The notes below the pieces were generated by a model. It did no database searches, had not been told where the DNA came from, and worked only from the letters and a program-made list of their open reading frames with translations. Source: Gymnopus androsaceus JB14 (lineage: Eukaryota; Basidiomycota; Agaricomycetes; Agaricales; Omphalotaceae). Taken from it: a DNA stretch of 64,000 bases. Positions 1 through 10,603 of the stretch are shown here, piece after piece; the first letter of the stretch is position 1, and every line of letters begins with the position of its first letter. The translations under genes were made by a program, and so were the position numbers. The stretch covers positions 312,551 to 376,550 of the forward strand of contig ML769405.1 of assembly GCA_009733575.1 (NCBI GenBank), read 5' to 3'.

Positions 1-303
1 GAGCGCCAGATTGGCGCCTATTAGCTTGTTGCTTTCGACTCTCACCGCCGTCGAACTCGTAGCTTTTATCATTTACCCACCCACCCACACCTCTGAATTT
101 TACCAGCTGTACGCTACAGCTTTAGTCTCCGCGTGTGTCCTTTATTATTTGCCCACCCGCGCGGGGCTAAAGCCCAGCCAAACCCCTTCGCAAGTAGTAT
201 TACATTTGAATTATCATATTTATTACTACTTATCCCGAACTAGCCATAGTCTGGCTTATCCGAGAAATAACATCAAAGTGTCACGTGATACGTCGCTTTC
301 TCT
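1..303. other. 5' flank of family A gene, no gene seen
   Basis: An open frame runs through part of this stretch, but it is rich in Tyr/Leu/Ser, has no splice context and resembles no protein I know. I treat the stretch as upstream sequence of the gene that starts at 304. No TATA-like box or repeat is convincing. Confidence 0.4.
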
Positions 304-2066
304 ATGTCGTTCGATGATGGCCTTCCTGCGCGTGTAATTTCAATGCCAGCCTCAAGGGCAGGTTCAGGTTCAGGTTCACTCGGCGACGTATTCATCCCAA
401 AGAGGTGCGTATAGTTCATCCAAACATGCGATCGTTTGTCATCATAGTCCCGCCAGAGTTGCACCCTTCGAGTATGATTCTCTAGTTGGCTACGATTGAT
501 CTACGATTGATCTAGACATATCTTCCTAACTCAGATGCGCAGGCACCAAAAGCAAATGGAAAGACTGGATGTTACAAGCTAGGATTTTGTGTCCGGCCAA
601 CATCGACCCTGACTGGAGAGTTTTAATCAAAGAACAAGTCGCAGAGTGGTCAAAAATAGTTTTTCCTGAAGGGCTACAAGAAGATGTATATATTTCCGTC
701 CATCTGTTTGTCTAGCATTATAATTTTGTTACAGGTCCAACAGCTTTTCATGCCTCGAAGAGACGAACGCGAATTTTTCGAACATATTATTCATTTTGGA
801 AGCCAAGACTCTCTGAACAACGACAATGAATCGAAGGTTATTCGCGCTGCGATGCGTACGCTGGCCAAAATCTGTTATAAATTTGGCAACGTTACTACAG
901 AAACGAAGGAGGCCAAATTTCGGCAAGCTCTCGACGATCTTCTGGAAATTGCGTTGGACTATCCTTTTGAAAATGAGCAGTTGTTAGGAGAGCTACTGTA
1001 TGTTGTCGATTGCTTGTTTGATACTCATCCAATCTCAATTCCCTTAACTAGTGTCGAGGAACCTATATTCATCAAACCTACACCTGTCGCGACATCTGAC
1101 GCAAAAGTGGATACACTCTTCATCTTTCGCATCCCAAACAAATTTATTGGCCCTCTTACAGATGCAGGTTTGGATGAGCTTCGGAAGAGCGAACCTTCAA
1201 CTCCAGTTTTTGATTTATTTCCCAAGTTGAAAAGACTTCTCATTTCCGGGGAGTGGACTTCTACTTATCTCCAGCAAATTTCACTGGCTATTCTTCCTGG
1301 AGAATCTAGCAATGCATCCCTTACACACAAAGTAGGACAACTGACAATGTACCTCACAACATTGCAGCATCAGCGTAAGGCACTCGGATTCCCCGACAGA
1401 CCAATGTATGGTCATTCTCTTGGTTCTGATGGTCTGCACATTCTTGTATCCTACTGGGAGGAAGGCAATATCGTTATACCGACAGAATCAGTTGCTAGTT
1501 TCCCCATAGCTGCCAGTGATTTGCGCGCAAGGGCAATCGCCATCTTCCAATCATTCCAATTCCTGCGGCGGCTAGTTGCGACAATGAGCGAATTTTTTGA
1601 GCAAGATCTGCAGGGGTGGGATGCTCAGGTTGGTGCGAGGAGCTTATCTGACCCTAGAAATCAATGGCGGGATCTTATTCCTCCTCTTCCTCGTTTTTCG
1701 TCTTCATCATCTTCTCCTCGTCCTCCGCCCTCCAATATGGGTCCTCCCTCCGATATGGGTCCTCCTGGTCCACCTCGTTCTGGCCCTCCCTCGAGTTCGG
1801 GCTCATCCCGCGCGCCTTCTCGTCGTGAACCTATACCAGGATTTCGTCGTTCTCATATGTCTCCTTCGGGAAATGGCAATCAGGCTGGTGAGAAGAGGTT
1901 ATGGTCAGAAAGGAACTCTGGAGGTCTTTCTGATAGGAAAAGACAGAAGATTTCCGAAGAACTAGGTGAATGCGAATCTTTGGAATTGTCGAAAGAAAAT
2001 GTAGAGATTCTGGAAAAAGTCACGGGTGATCACCAGATCTCTATCGAGCTTTGGCGGAAGTTGTAA
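304..2066 (+). CDS. Family A protein, intact copy (A1), function unknown
   Basis: Three exons (304-404, 535-685, 735-2066) join in frame with GT-AG introns of 130 and 49 nt to give about 527 residues. The start is the first ATG of an exon whose counterpart is recognisable upstream of the second copy near 8.85 kb. The N-terminal two thirds look globular, including a conserved stretch around RPMYGHSLGSDGLHILVSYW. The C-terminal 130 residues are Ser/Pro/Gly-rich and contain a basic patch (RKRQK) that could be a nuclear signal. I do not recognise the family. The YGxxxDG-like segment vaguely recalls endonuclease-fold domains found in fungal effector-like proteins, but that is speculation. Relatives in this window are the frameshifted copy at 8.84-10.51 kb and a relic at 2.98-3.7 kb, so this is a locally expanding, probably lineage-specific family. 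Confidence 0.75.
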
Positions 2067-2984
2067 TTTTCCTTCCGTACATCCTCAAGGTCTTGTTGCA
2101 TTATTACTTACACGTCTCATACATACTCTCAAATGTCTTTCTCTAATCTACATTACTGAACCATCACCTATGTCACTCTCGCTATCAGGTAAGTATATTC
2201 ATTGTTGTGATTCCGATATTGACATGTATCACAGTTGGCAACAAAACTTGTTGTTCTTAATGTGATGATCATGTTCAGTTCTGCATTTGAAGCCAAGCTG
2301 AGTGGTATTATGAATGAAGATTAACCTCTCAATAAGTGAAGATATACGAGAATTCAGTGAAGATCTGACAAATTTATACAGTTGGTATAAGGGTGTCACA
2401 ATAATGTCATACTTTGCCAAACTGTCAAACTTGGGTTATTATGGTAAATTCTGCTACATTTTTACGGTTTCAGTCATATTTTGGCATAATATGATGTACC
2501 AACTCTGGGAGTGATGCAGATACTGACAATGACAGCTCACTGCCTCAATTTTCCTGCCAGGTTACAGGCCACAAGTATGTACCATCTTCACACTCATGCA
2601 CCTGTCGCCAATGTCTTGTATCATCTTGGGAGTGACACGCTGTCTGGTTTACATAGTAATATGCAGCTGAATGGTCATTCAGGGAAATGGTGGCAAGCAG
2701 TCCAAAGCAGGGGCAAAAAAGGCTCTCAAGCTTTACCTGCTTTGAAATTATAATACTGCAGCTCAGAAGCGATGGTCTTTATTACATAAGCTGTGAGTCA
2801 GTTTTTTTTGTTTTTTTTGTTTGTTTTTTATGCATGCATCTGTCCAAATAGCATGAGCATCATATGTATTCAGGTCTTGACTGAAGTGCATATTTCAGTC
2901 TTCTTGTACTGGAGGAGATAATTTCATAAAAAATCAGTACTAGCTTTGTCATGACTGCACGCGATTTGGTCAGGTCATTTGCTA
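2067..2984. other. AT-rich spacer, no gene
   Basis: Low CpG content and no open frame with plausible splicing. There is a T-rich run at about 2802-2828. I see no recognisable element boundary. Confidence 0.4.
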
Positions 2985-3711
2985 TCTTCAGCTATACCAA
3001 TCTACATCGCTGTGCCAGCATGAGCCAACTTTTTGCACCAGATCTAAAGGGATGAGATGTTTGGGCTGTTTTGAAGAGCTTATCAGACCCTAGAAATCAT
3101 TGGTGGACTCCTATTCTCCTGAGTCTTCTTTCACATTTTTCCTTGTCTTCTCCTGGTCCTCCTCCAGGTCCTCCCTTAGATCCTGAGCCACATAATTTTG
3201 GTTCTGGTTCTCCCTCCAGTTCAACTTCAGGCTCAGGTCCACCTTCTCGCAGACCTTCCATCCTTATTTCTGCACATGATCACATCTATCTCCTGCTAGA
3301 AATGGAAATCAGGTTGGTGAAACGGATCAAGAAGAAAGCAGGCAAAGGAAGTGGAGTGAAAGAAACTCTGGAAGAGATCATGATAGCAAAGGTTGAAGAT
3401 GTCTGAAGAAGTGTATAGTTGGGGTATATCTGAGCAAGGAACTCAGGTTCTAATAGTCTATTATAGCACTATCACTTGATTCACTTCTATCCAAAGAAAA
3501 TTTGGAGATTCTGGATGAAGTTGCAGGGGACAATCGGATTAGTGTTCAAGTTGAGGTTTGGCTGAGACTGTAATTTTCCTTCTGTTCACTGTACATTTAC
3601 CATTACAACCCCATAAACCACTATATTTTAGCTACAGACTACAAGTGATCCAGGTCCATGAGTCAACTACAAATTCAAGTTGCTTTCTTGGTGAAGGCCC
3701 TCTACTTGTGG
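2985..3711 (+). pseudogene. Relic of family A 3' end plus tail of Cactin (duplicate)
   Basis: This stretch aligns by eye with 10.0-10.6 kb. The AGAGCTTATCAGACCC region at about 3075, the Pro/Ser-rich segment, the LEILD..VAGDNRISV end near 3500-3560 and the following 3' flank all have counterparts in the second family A copy. The last bases, to 3711, correspond to the final Cactin exon and the sequence just 3' of it (10561-10615). The reading frame is broken repeatedly. The alignment is interrupted at 3711/3712 and resumes at 7007, which defines the insertion listed next. Confidence 0.8.
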
Positions 3712-3989
3712 TGTGGAAGAGGAGTCTGTCCAAAGATGGAAAGGAAGGGGTTGCTAGTTGAGTTGAGCCAGTTGTTCACCTGTAAAAGAGGCAACAACAT
3801 GTCCACAGAGTGCGACAATGACCTAGCAGCAAGATAATGCACTGAAAACAATAAGAGACTCACCAACTTGGGAGTCCCTGCCAAGTCTTGGAGCAAACAC
3901 CCAGCTTGTTATTGAACTGTGCGTGTGCTGGAGACAGTGAGCAGATATAAGTCAGCTCTAGAAGAGTTGACTTGGACAATCTAGAAGAT

Positions 3990-4807
3990 TAGGGTTTAAA
4001 AGTGCGGTTCATTAACCGCTTAAAAACCGCCAACTGCACTGCACTGAACTGCGGTGCAGATAAAAAAACATTGCACCAGTGCAGCGGTTGCACTGCAGTG
4101 CAGTTCTCGGTTTTCTAGAATTTGGAAATTCAAATAACCGATAAAAACCGGTGCAAACCGGTGGTGCACTGGTGCAATTTTCCATACTAAGTAAGTGTGT
4201 ATATACTTGTAGTATGGCAAGTATTTACTTACAGTGTTTACTTACAGTACTTATCAGTACTATAGTAGGTGTTTTACTTGAGTTTCCATGCTTAATGTTA
4301 CAATACTTACTTACAGTGATTACTTACTAACTAGTAGTAGTATACAGTAAGTACTTACGAGCATACTTATATTAATACCAATACTTACCAACTAGTAGTA
4401 GTATACAGTAAGTACTTATGAGCATATATTAATACCAATACTTACAAGTTACAGTCACTTATGCTCACTAAGTACTGATGAATATTGCTACCAAATACTA
4501 GTATCAATATTAGTAGCAACCTTTACTTACTGGAATGACCTCTTTAATACATTTTTGTAGTAAATATACAAGTTGTTAATTTTTGAAGCTACTGGAACTG
4601 CAGTTTGAACCGGTTCTGCACCAGTTTTCACTGATTAGCTGCAGAACCGGTGCAAACCGCATAACTGCACTGAACTTGCACCGGTGCAACTTAGAACTGC
4701 AGTGCAGTGCAAGGTTTGCCAAAATTGAGTATTTTTAGCACCGGTGCAGTTTCCGGTTCTCTAAAAATGGCTCTAAAAACCGAACTGCACTGCACTTTAG
4801 AACCCTA
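3990..4807. mobile_element. Non-autonomous hAT-like element (MITE), 818 bp
   Basis: It starts TAGGGTTTAAAAGTGC and ends with the inverted counterpart (GCACTTTAGAACCCTA). The 8-bp direct repeat TAGAAGAT flanks it (3982-3989 and 4808-4815), as expected for the hAT superfamily. Subterminal regions contain many CTGCACTG/CAGTGCAG motifs, possible transposase-binding arrays. The core is AGTAAGTACTTAC-rich and holds a roughly 60-bp near-duplicate (about 4330-4445). A related, more decayed copy lies at about 46080-46538. Confidence 0.85.
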
Positions 4808-5140
4808 TAGAAGATTGTTGACAGTAAAGCAGGTTGGAAAGCGGAATATTGAGGCGTTGCTCAAGGTTGTTGGCTTGTTGGCTCAGATAAAGACATGTTG
4901 ATCTTTAGATTGTGGTTCAAGGACAGGAAAGCAATTCTTTATGTAAGCACCAAAGCACGGGGAAAATACAGGGTAAGGTTACAAAAATTGAGATGAATAA
5001 GGAAATCTCTATGGTAAACATCCTCTCAGTTGCTCCTCCAGGCCCAAATGTGTTTAAAATCCTCTGTTGAGTCAGGTTACCTCTTGATGCAATCCCGCAC
5101 ATTGATTGGAGGTGGACAAAGTCTCCTGCAGAGTTGCTCA

Positions 5141-6854
5141 CATCAGCAAAACCGCCGGATCGTATTCCGTATGATCGGTATATTGATGTAAACAAAATGC
5201 GTAATCATACGCCATCACGGACCAGCAGAACTCTCGTCGGCTGTATAATCATTATACCAAGTTCATACACCGTTCATACCAGATTTATACAACACAGTAG
5301 TTGCGCTTTTTTTTTAGTACACTGTACAGTGCAATTTTAATATTACAAATTAGCCTCAAAGTCTCAGTTACTACTACACCCCCATTTCAACTCATTTTCA
5401 AACGCGGCGATTTGTTCGCTGTGAACTACATTCAATACATTGTGCAGCCCCGAGACTGACTCGCGTTTGAACTTGAAGAGCATTTGGCATGAAGTCCATT
5501 CAAGTGTAAAAATGTAAGCGTGAGTCTTGCGAGGTTAGCCTCAAGTTGCAATTGGTTATAAGTGCAATGAGAAATGTGTAGGTTGTCGGCGTGAGTACAC
5601 GGTTGATTGGAGATTTGGAGTGTCAACAAAAATCCTTCAGGTTATTTGAAACTCAGACACATATACAGTCTCATGTGAATGGGCCGGGCGCTTTCTCGAG
5701 TCTTTGTCTTTCTTCTTCACCTTCAACTTGCAACCTCAAGCGGCTATGCTCTTATGCGAGTTAATTCAGGTATTTTTTTTTTGGAATGCAGTTCTTTTTG
5801 GCTTCTAATTCTCTCGTTTTGACTCCTTTGCCAGCGAACTCGTCAATATACATAAGCGGTAAGTTGTTCATTCTTATCGAGTATGACTAACTTATAAATT
5901 TTTTTCTGCTAGTCCTGTAGCTATCAACAAGGTCTTTCTGCCGCCGAAATTCGTTTTCAGCTCAAAGGCTGGTCCCAAGCTCAAAAGCATTTGAAGGAAA
6001 GCCGGGACTGCAGTAACGTTTATGGTTGATAATTCTTTGGTTGTATTGGACTGAAATTCGAAGTTACAGTGAGTTTTACCATTGTTCTTTTGAGCTCGAA
6101 CTGACCTCTTCAATTTTCGAGGTTGCACATTTTACATCGGTCATACCGGTGATTTCGAAGTGTTGCACTGGCGCTGGGATCTTGGCAAGACAGTGAGTTC
6201 TTATACCGTCTGTTTTGTCCTCGTATTGACCTGCATTTCAATAGAGTTGTCGAAGTGCGCATTTTACGACAGTAATACCGGTGGTTATGCTGGCATTAGG
6301 AGCTTGGCGAGATAGCAAGTTCTGATGTTGTCAACTTTCCCTTACGTTTTAGGAGAGTAATACCGGTGGTTTTGAAGTGTGTCGCTGGCATTGGAGCTTG
6401 ACAGGAATGGTGAGCTCTGATAGCATTCCTAAGCCTTACGAGCTCAAGCTGACTTGTATCTCAATGGAATTTTCGCAGCGGTGCATTATACGATATAAAT
6501 ACCGATGGTTTCGAAGCATTCAGCATTGGAAGTGTGGCAAGGATTTGATCTTGATTATTCTGTAGTCTTCGTAGTAGTATCATGTAGTATGTAGCACAAA
6601 TTGATATTTTATTGCTTTATTACAGTGTATGATGGGTGTATACAAGATCCAAAAAACAAGTATATTTGTTGTATGAATATTTGCATGATTGCGTATAATC
6701 TAGCGTATAAATGAAATAAAAACCGGTCGTAATTGTGTATGATCGAGCATGATGGATATGCACTCGGGGGCCTATACATACACAGCCAAACCCGTATGAT
6801 CGGGCGTATTTGGCGTGCCTTCATACGGATCACGCATGTGCGGTTTTCCTGATG
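5141..6854. mobile_element. CATCAG-terminus TIR element, 1.7 kb
   Basis: The termini are CATCAGCAAAACCG and the inverted CATCAGGAAAACCG, and the same dinucleotide (CA) stands on each side. Subterminal regions contain several CGTATGATCGG-like motifs in both orientations. The interior has no transposase but includes a degenerate tandem repeat at 6.0-6.56 kb. Two much shorter elements with the same terminus occur at 35555-35733 and 38454-38612, so this is a family. The size suggests a deletion derivative, or a MITE that captured host DNA. Confidence 0.7.
6010..6560. repeat. Degenerate tandem repeat (about 115-130 bp unit, about 4 copies)
   Basis: Units share phrases such as GCATTTTAC, TAATACCGGTGGTT, TTCGAAGTGT, GCTGGCATT and GAGCTTGGC in the same order at about 6125, 6255, 6350 and 6480. 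The copies are diverged and I found no coding frame across them. The repeat lies wholly inside the CATCAG element. Confidence 0.6.
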
Positions 6855-7006
6855 CAGGCTCTGGTGATAGCTGGAGGACCGGACTCCTTGGGATCATCCT
6901 GGCATGTTGGGACCCTTTGGCCATGATGAAATAGGGAGAAAGTTAGGTAAAGGAGAAATGTGGTACATATTGGGTGTCAATGAGTAGAGCAAATGACACT
7001 TCCATA

Positions 7007-8115
7007 GTGGTAGAACCAGGGATGAAATTTCAGCTGACAAAGTAAAAAAACAAAACCAAAGAAAAGAGACCCATGTTTTGACAGAAATTGAACCACAGCG
7101 ACAAACAGCCCCAATTGAAAGCACTATGGAAGCCACTGTTTGATGAATATGAGTAGTATTGGACTTACCATTTATAAAAAAATCCTATTCACAATTAACA
7201 ATATGGAAAGCAATGTCCTCATATGGAGGACCAGCACTGAACATTAGAAGAACTGTTTCATCATTCCCTGGCTCTTTAATGATTTTGTAGGTGGGTGCCT
7301 TGGACTTGTTGATGAGGTCAAGGTAAAAGACATAGAAAACTAAAACTTCTCCCTAGTTCAATGTAGGATATGCTAAGCAAGGACCACATACTTTATATCC
7401 TTGTACAACTTTTGGAGGAGGGTTGTTGGTGCTGTTGGAAATGTCAACTCAATTGTGCATGTGCTAGAAGAAGAAAGACATAGTACTCATACTGTGCATC
7501 TGGTTGTATTTGTAAATTGTTCCACTCATAGCCAGTATGATTATAGTGTGTGGCTTGGGTCAATTGTTGGGTCAAACTTCATGAGCATATAGAGCTCTGT
7601 AGTATGAAAATTTTGAGCCCAAAAGCATCCAAATTGGTTGAGAAGTGACTGAGATATCATCAAAACAAGTTTTGACCTCCTATGTCAAAAATCTATGCCA
7701 CTATTGGCTGAATACAGCTGCCGGGTTGCCGGGTCATGAAATTTGGGTCAAAAAGGGTAACTCGACTGCACTTTTGCCTTACAGTGACACTTTCGGAGTG
7801 ACAAGTTGGATCAAAACTTGTTTTGATCATATCTCAGTCATCTCTCAGCCGATTTGGATGCTTTTGCGCTCAAAGTTTTCGCAATACAGAGCTCTATATG
7901 CTCATGAAGTTTGACCCAACAATTGACCCAAGCCACACATTAAGTATGAACACAATTGAAGTAATGTGGTGCCAATGACAATGCATGGCCTATAGTTGTC
8001 TTTCCAGTTGTATGACATTGGATTGATGATATTTTCTTCCTTATTGAAGAGTTCCTCCTCCTCATCAAACTCTTGCTTGGTATAAAGCCTCCGATGCCAT
8101 ATCTGCACTTGACGC
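7007..8115 (-). pseudogene. CpG-depleted relic of Cactin 3' exons
   Basis: This is colinear with 10615-11310 of the intact Cactin gene: the terminal exons, introns and the Glu-rich EEELFN stretch are recognisable on the minus strand. Nearly every CpG of the source is TpG or CpA here. For example, the source has six CpGs in 10801-10900 and the matching stretch at about 7183-7290 has none. The frame is destroyed, and a 402-bp MITE interrupts it (7541-7942). Together with the family A relic at 2985-3711 this forms one duplicated segment. Confidence 0.85.
7541..7942. mobile_element. MITE with long terminal inverted repeats, 402 bp
   Basis: The inverted repeats exceed 50 bp: TGTGGCTTGGGTCAATTG at the left is matched by its complement at the right end. 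The flanking direct repeat is AGTATGA (7534-7540 and 7943-7949), and the intact Cactin copy at about 11138 shows the uninterrupted site. A 7-8 bp duplication fits a hAT-like or related superfamily. There is no coding capacity. Confidence 0.85.
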
Positions 8116-8839
8116 CTTAGGGTTAGCGTGAAAGTGGGCCAATGCTGACGCATGGCGGTTACTCATGCAGTGCATGGATTTATGTGTGAGTTGCTCAGTG
8201 GTCTGCATGTACTATGGTGAAGTCATGTTCAATGTAGTTGCTTCAGCACTGTATATAAAAGACCAAATTTTTCTTTGTGATTGGAACTTGAATGAGTTTT
8301 TCTATGTGAATCGAAGCACAGGATTGTAAGTGTTTTTGTCTACAGAATGTAAATTCAGACATTGAAGTTGACATACAGGAATAACCGACTGAAAATGGCC
8401 ATATTCATGAGTAAGAGTTATCAACACACTTGAGGTTACCTTATTATGGTCAATATCAAGGAGAAGAGGGAGGGGACAAGCCATTCATGCAGAGGTAGTG
8501 GTGAGGAGAAATCGAAATTTCGCTAAGTATCAAAATGTGACTCGGTTCTTTATCGAGGTTCGGTAATACTACCAAGCCGTTCTCCCAACTTGCTTCCGTC
8601 AGCAAGTATTTGTCATTTTGCAAATTCGGAGAACGGCGGGTTCACGAGCCTAAGCTTCAATTTGATTTCATGATACAGCACTCTCTTTTTTTCCAGCACA
8701 CTCTTTTTCCCTGATGTCGGATAGAAGTTCACTAGGTTCATCGGCCCGCCTAATTGCCGACCCAGTGTGCGTATAATCTACATCCGATCACACTATCTTA
8801 ACACGCTACCATCTTCAAGGCCAGCCTCAAGGATAGGTT
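8116..8839. other. Spacer upstream of second family A copy, no gene
   Basis: No convincing exon or repeat boundary. The similarity with Cactin ends at about 8115, and the similarity with the family A 5' end starts at about 8830. Confidence 0.4.
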
Positions 8840-10514
8840 CCCTCGCCGATACCTTTGTCCCAAGGTGCATATAGTTCATTCAAACGTGTGATCGTTTTTC
8901 ACAGGTCATATTCATAGTTCAAAACCGTCCAGGATGTCTCCCTCAGAGTATGATTCTTTCTAGCTGCTTACGATTGATCTAGACTTATCTTCCCAACTCA
9001 GATGTGCCCGCGCTAAAACAGAATGGGCTGAGTGGATCTTTCAAGCTAGGATTTTGTGTCCGGAAACATCCATCCCGGCCAAAAAGCGACCATTCAAGAT
9101 CAAATCGCTGCTTTCTCAAAAACGGTTTTTCCTGGAGGACTACAAGAAGATGTATGTAGTCCCGTCACTCTCCTTGTCTAGTGTCATAATTTTGTTACAG
9201 CTGAATAACCTCTTGATGCCTCGAAAAGAGGAACGGGATTTTTTCACCAGCGTTATCAACTTTGGACTTCAAAGTCAAGCACTCTGGGAAGACGACTACG
9301 AAGCACGCGTCATTCGCTCCTCGATGCGTACGCTTGCCCGGATTTGCCATCAGTTTGGCAATGTGAACGAAAGAACTAAAGAGGCTAAATTCAGGCAGGC
9401 CCTCGATGAGCTTTTGCAGTTCGCTTTAGATTACCCACTTGAAAACGAGCAGCAGCCGGGAGCGCTACTGTATGTTGTTAATTGCTTGTTCAATACTCAT
9501 CCAATCTCAATTCCCTTAACTAGTGTCGAGGAAATGATTTTTGTCAAACCAACACGTGTTGCAACGTCAGACGCAAAAGTCGACTCCCTCCTCACTTTCA
9601 ATGTCCCAATCGAAATCAGCACTTCTCTTGAAGAGGCAGTTTGGATAAGGTCCTGGAGAAGGCTGACTCTGAGGACTCTCTTGAAGAGTTGAAGAACCTC
9701 CTCATTTCTGGTGATTGGACTCCTGATCACGTCCAAGAACTCTCTCTTTTAATATTTCCTGGCGAATTCAAACGAGCTTCACATGCACACACGCTTGCAC
9801 AATTGACAATGTTTCTGACAACGTTGCAGCATCAGCGACGAGCGCTCGGGCTTCCCGATAGGCCAATGTATGGCCATTCTCTCCGCGCTGATGGACTGCA
9901 TATTATCGTCTCCTACTGGGAGAGAGATCGAATCGTCATCCCGACAAAATCAGTTGCTCTGTTTCCTGTAGTTGTTTCTGATTTGCCTACTAGGTCAAAA
10001 GCCATCTTCCAGCTCTTTCCAATTTGTACGTCGGCTAGCCGCCGACATGAACCAACTTTGTATGCAAGAGGTACTGGCATGGGATGTTCAGGCAACTACC
10101 AAGAGCTTATCGGACCCCAAAAATCAGTGGCGGACTCTGGCTCCTCATCGTGCTGCTCCTCTGTCATCGTCTCCATCTCCAAATCCTCCTCCACCATCAG
10201 ATGTAGGTCCTCCCAGACCACCTGGTTCTGGTCCTCCCAGTTCAGGCTCAAGCTCAGGGCCGCCTTCTCATCATGCCTTCAATCCTTCACACCTATCTCC
10301 TGGAAACGGAAATGAGGGTGGTGCGATGGAAAGCAAGAAAAGGACATGGTCTGAAAGAAACATTGGAGGTCGTGAAAGCAAAAGATCGAAGTTGTCAGAA
10401 GAAGGTGCATGTGAAGAAACTGGGGATCTATCGAAAGAAAATTTAGAGATTCTGGATAAGGTTGCAGGGAACAATCGGATTAGTGTTGAGCTTTGGCTGA
10501 GACTCGGATTGTGA
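8840..10514 (+). pseudogene. Family A copy 2 (A2), multiply frameshifted
   Basis: Colinear with the intact A1 gene, with introns at the same places (donors near 8868 and 9150, acceptors near 8999 and 9200). No ATG matches the A1 start. One-base frame changes are needed near 9062, between about 9610 and 9650, and near 10015. With these allowed, the whole A1-like protein can be followed, including SVEEMIFVKPT, RPMYGHSLRADGLHI and the basic tail KKRTWSERN, ending at 10514. It lies tail to tail with Cactin, with 90 bp between the two stop codons. Either a decayed gene or an active gene with uncorrected sequencing indels; the lost start favours decay. Confidence 0.75.
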
Positions 10515-10603
10515 TTTTTTGTACACTATATTGTAACTACGCTATGCTACAAGCGGCCCACGAGTCAACTACAAATTCAAGTTGCTCTCTTGGCGAAGGC
10601 CCT

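Larger units (their letters stand above)
3712..7006. mobile_element. TIR-type DNA insertion (3.3 kb) carrying two nested elements
   Basis: Both ends are defined by the intact paralogous site at 10606-10620, which lacks this DNA. The insertion is flanked by a GTGG direct repeat (3708-3711 and 7007-7010). It begins TGTGGAAG and ends CTTCCATA, a short inverted terminal repeat. Inside are a hAT-type MITE (3990-4807) and an element with CATCAG termini (5141-6854), leaving only about 0.76 kb of outer element without coding capacity. The superfamily is not clear; 4-bp duplications are uncommon. Confidence 0.65.

Noticed and set aside
11..337. Open frame of 108 codons at the window start
   Set aside because: It overlaps the start of the family A gene in another frame, has low-complexity content and no splice or motif support.
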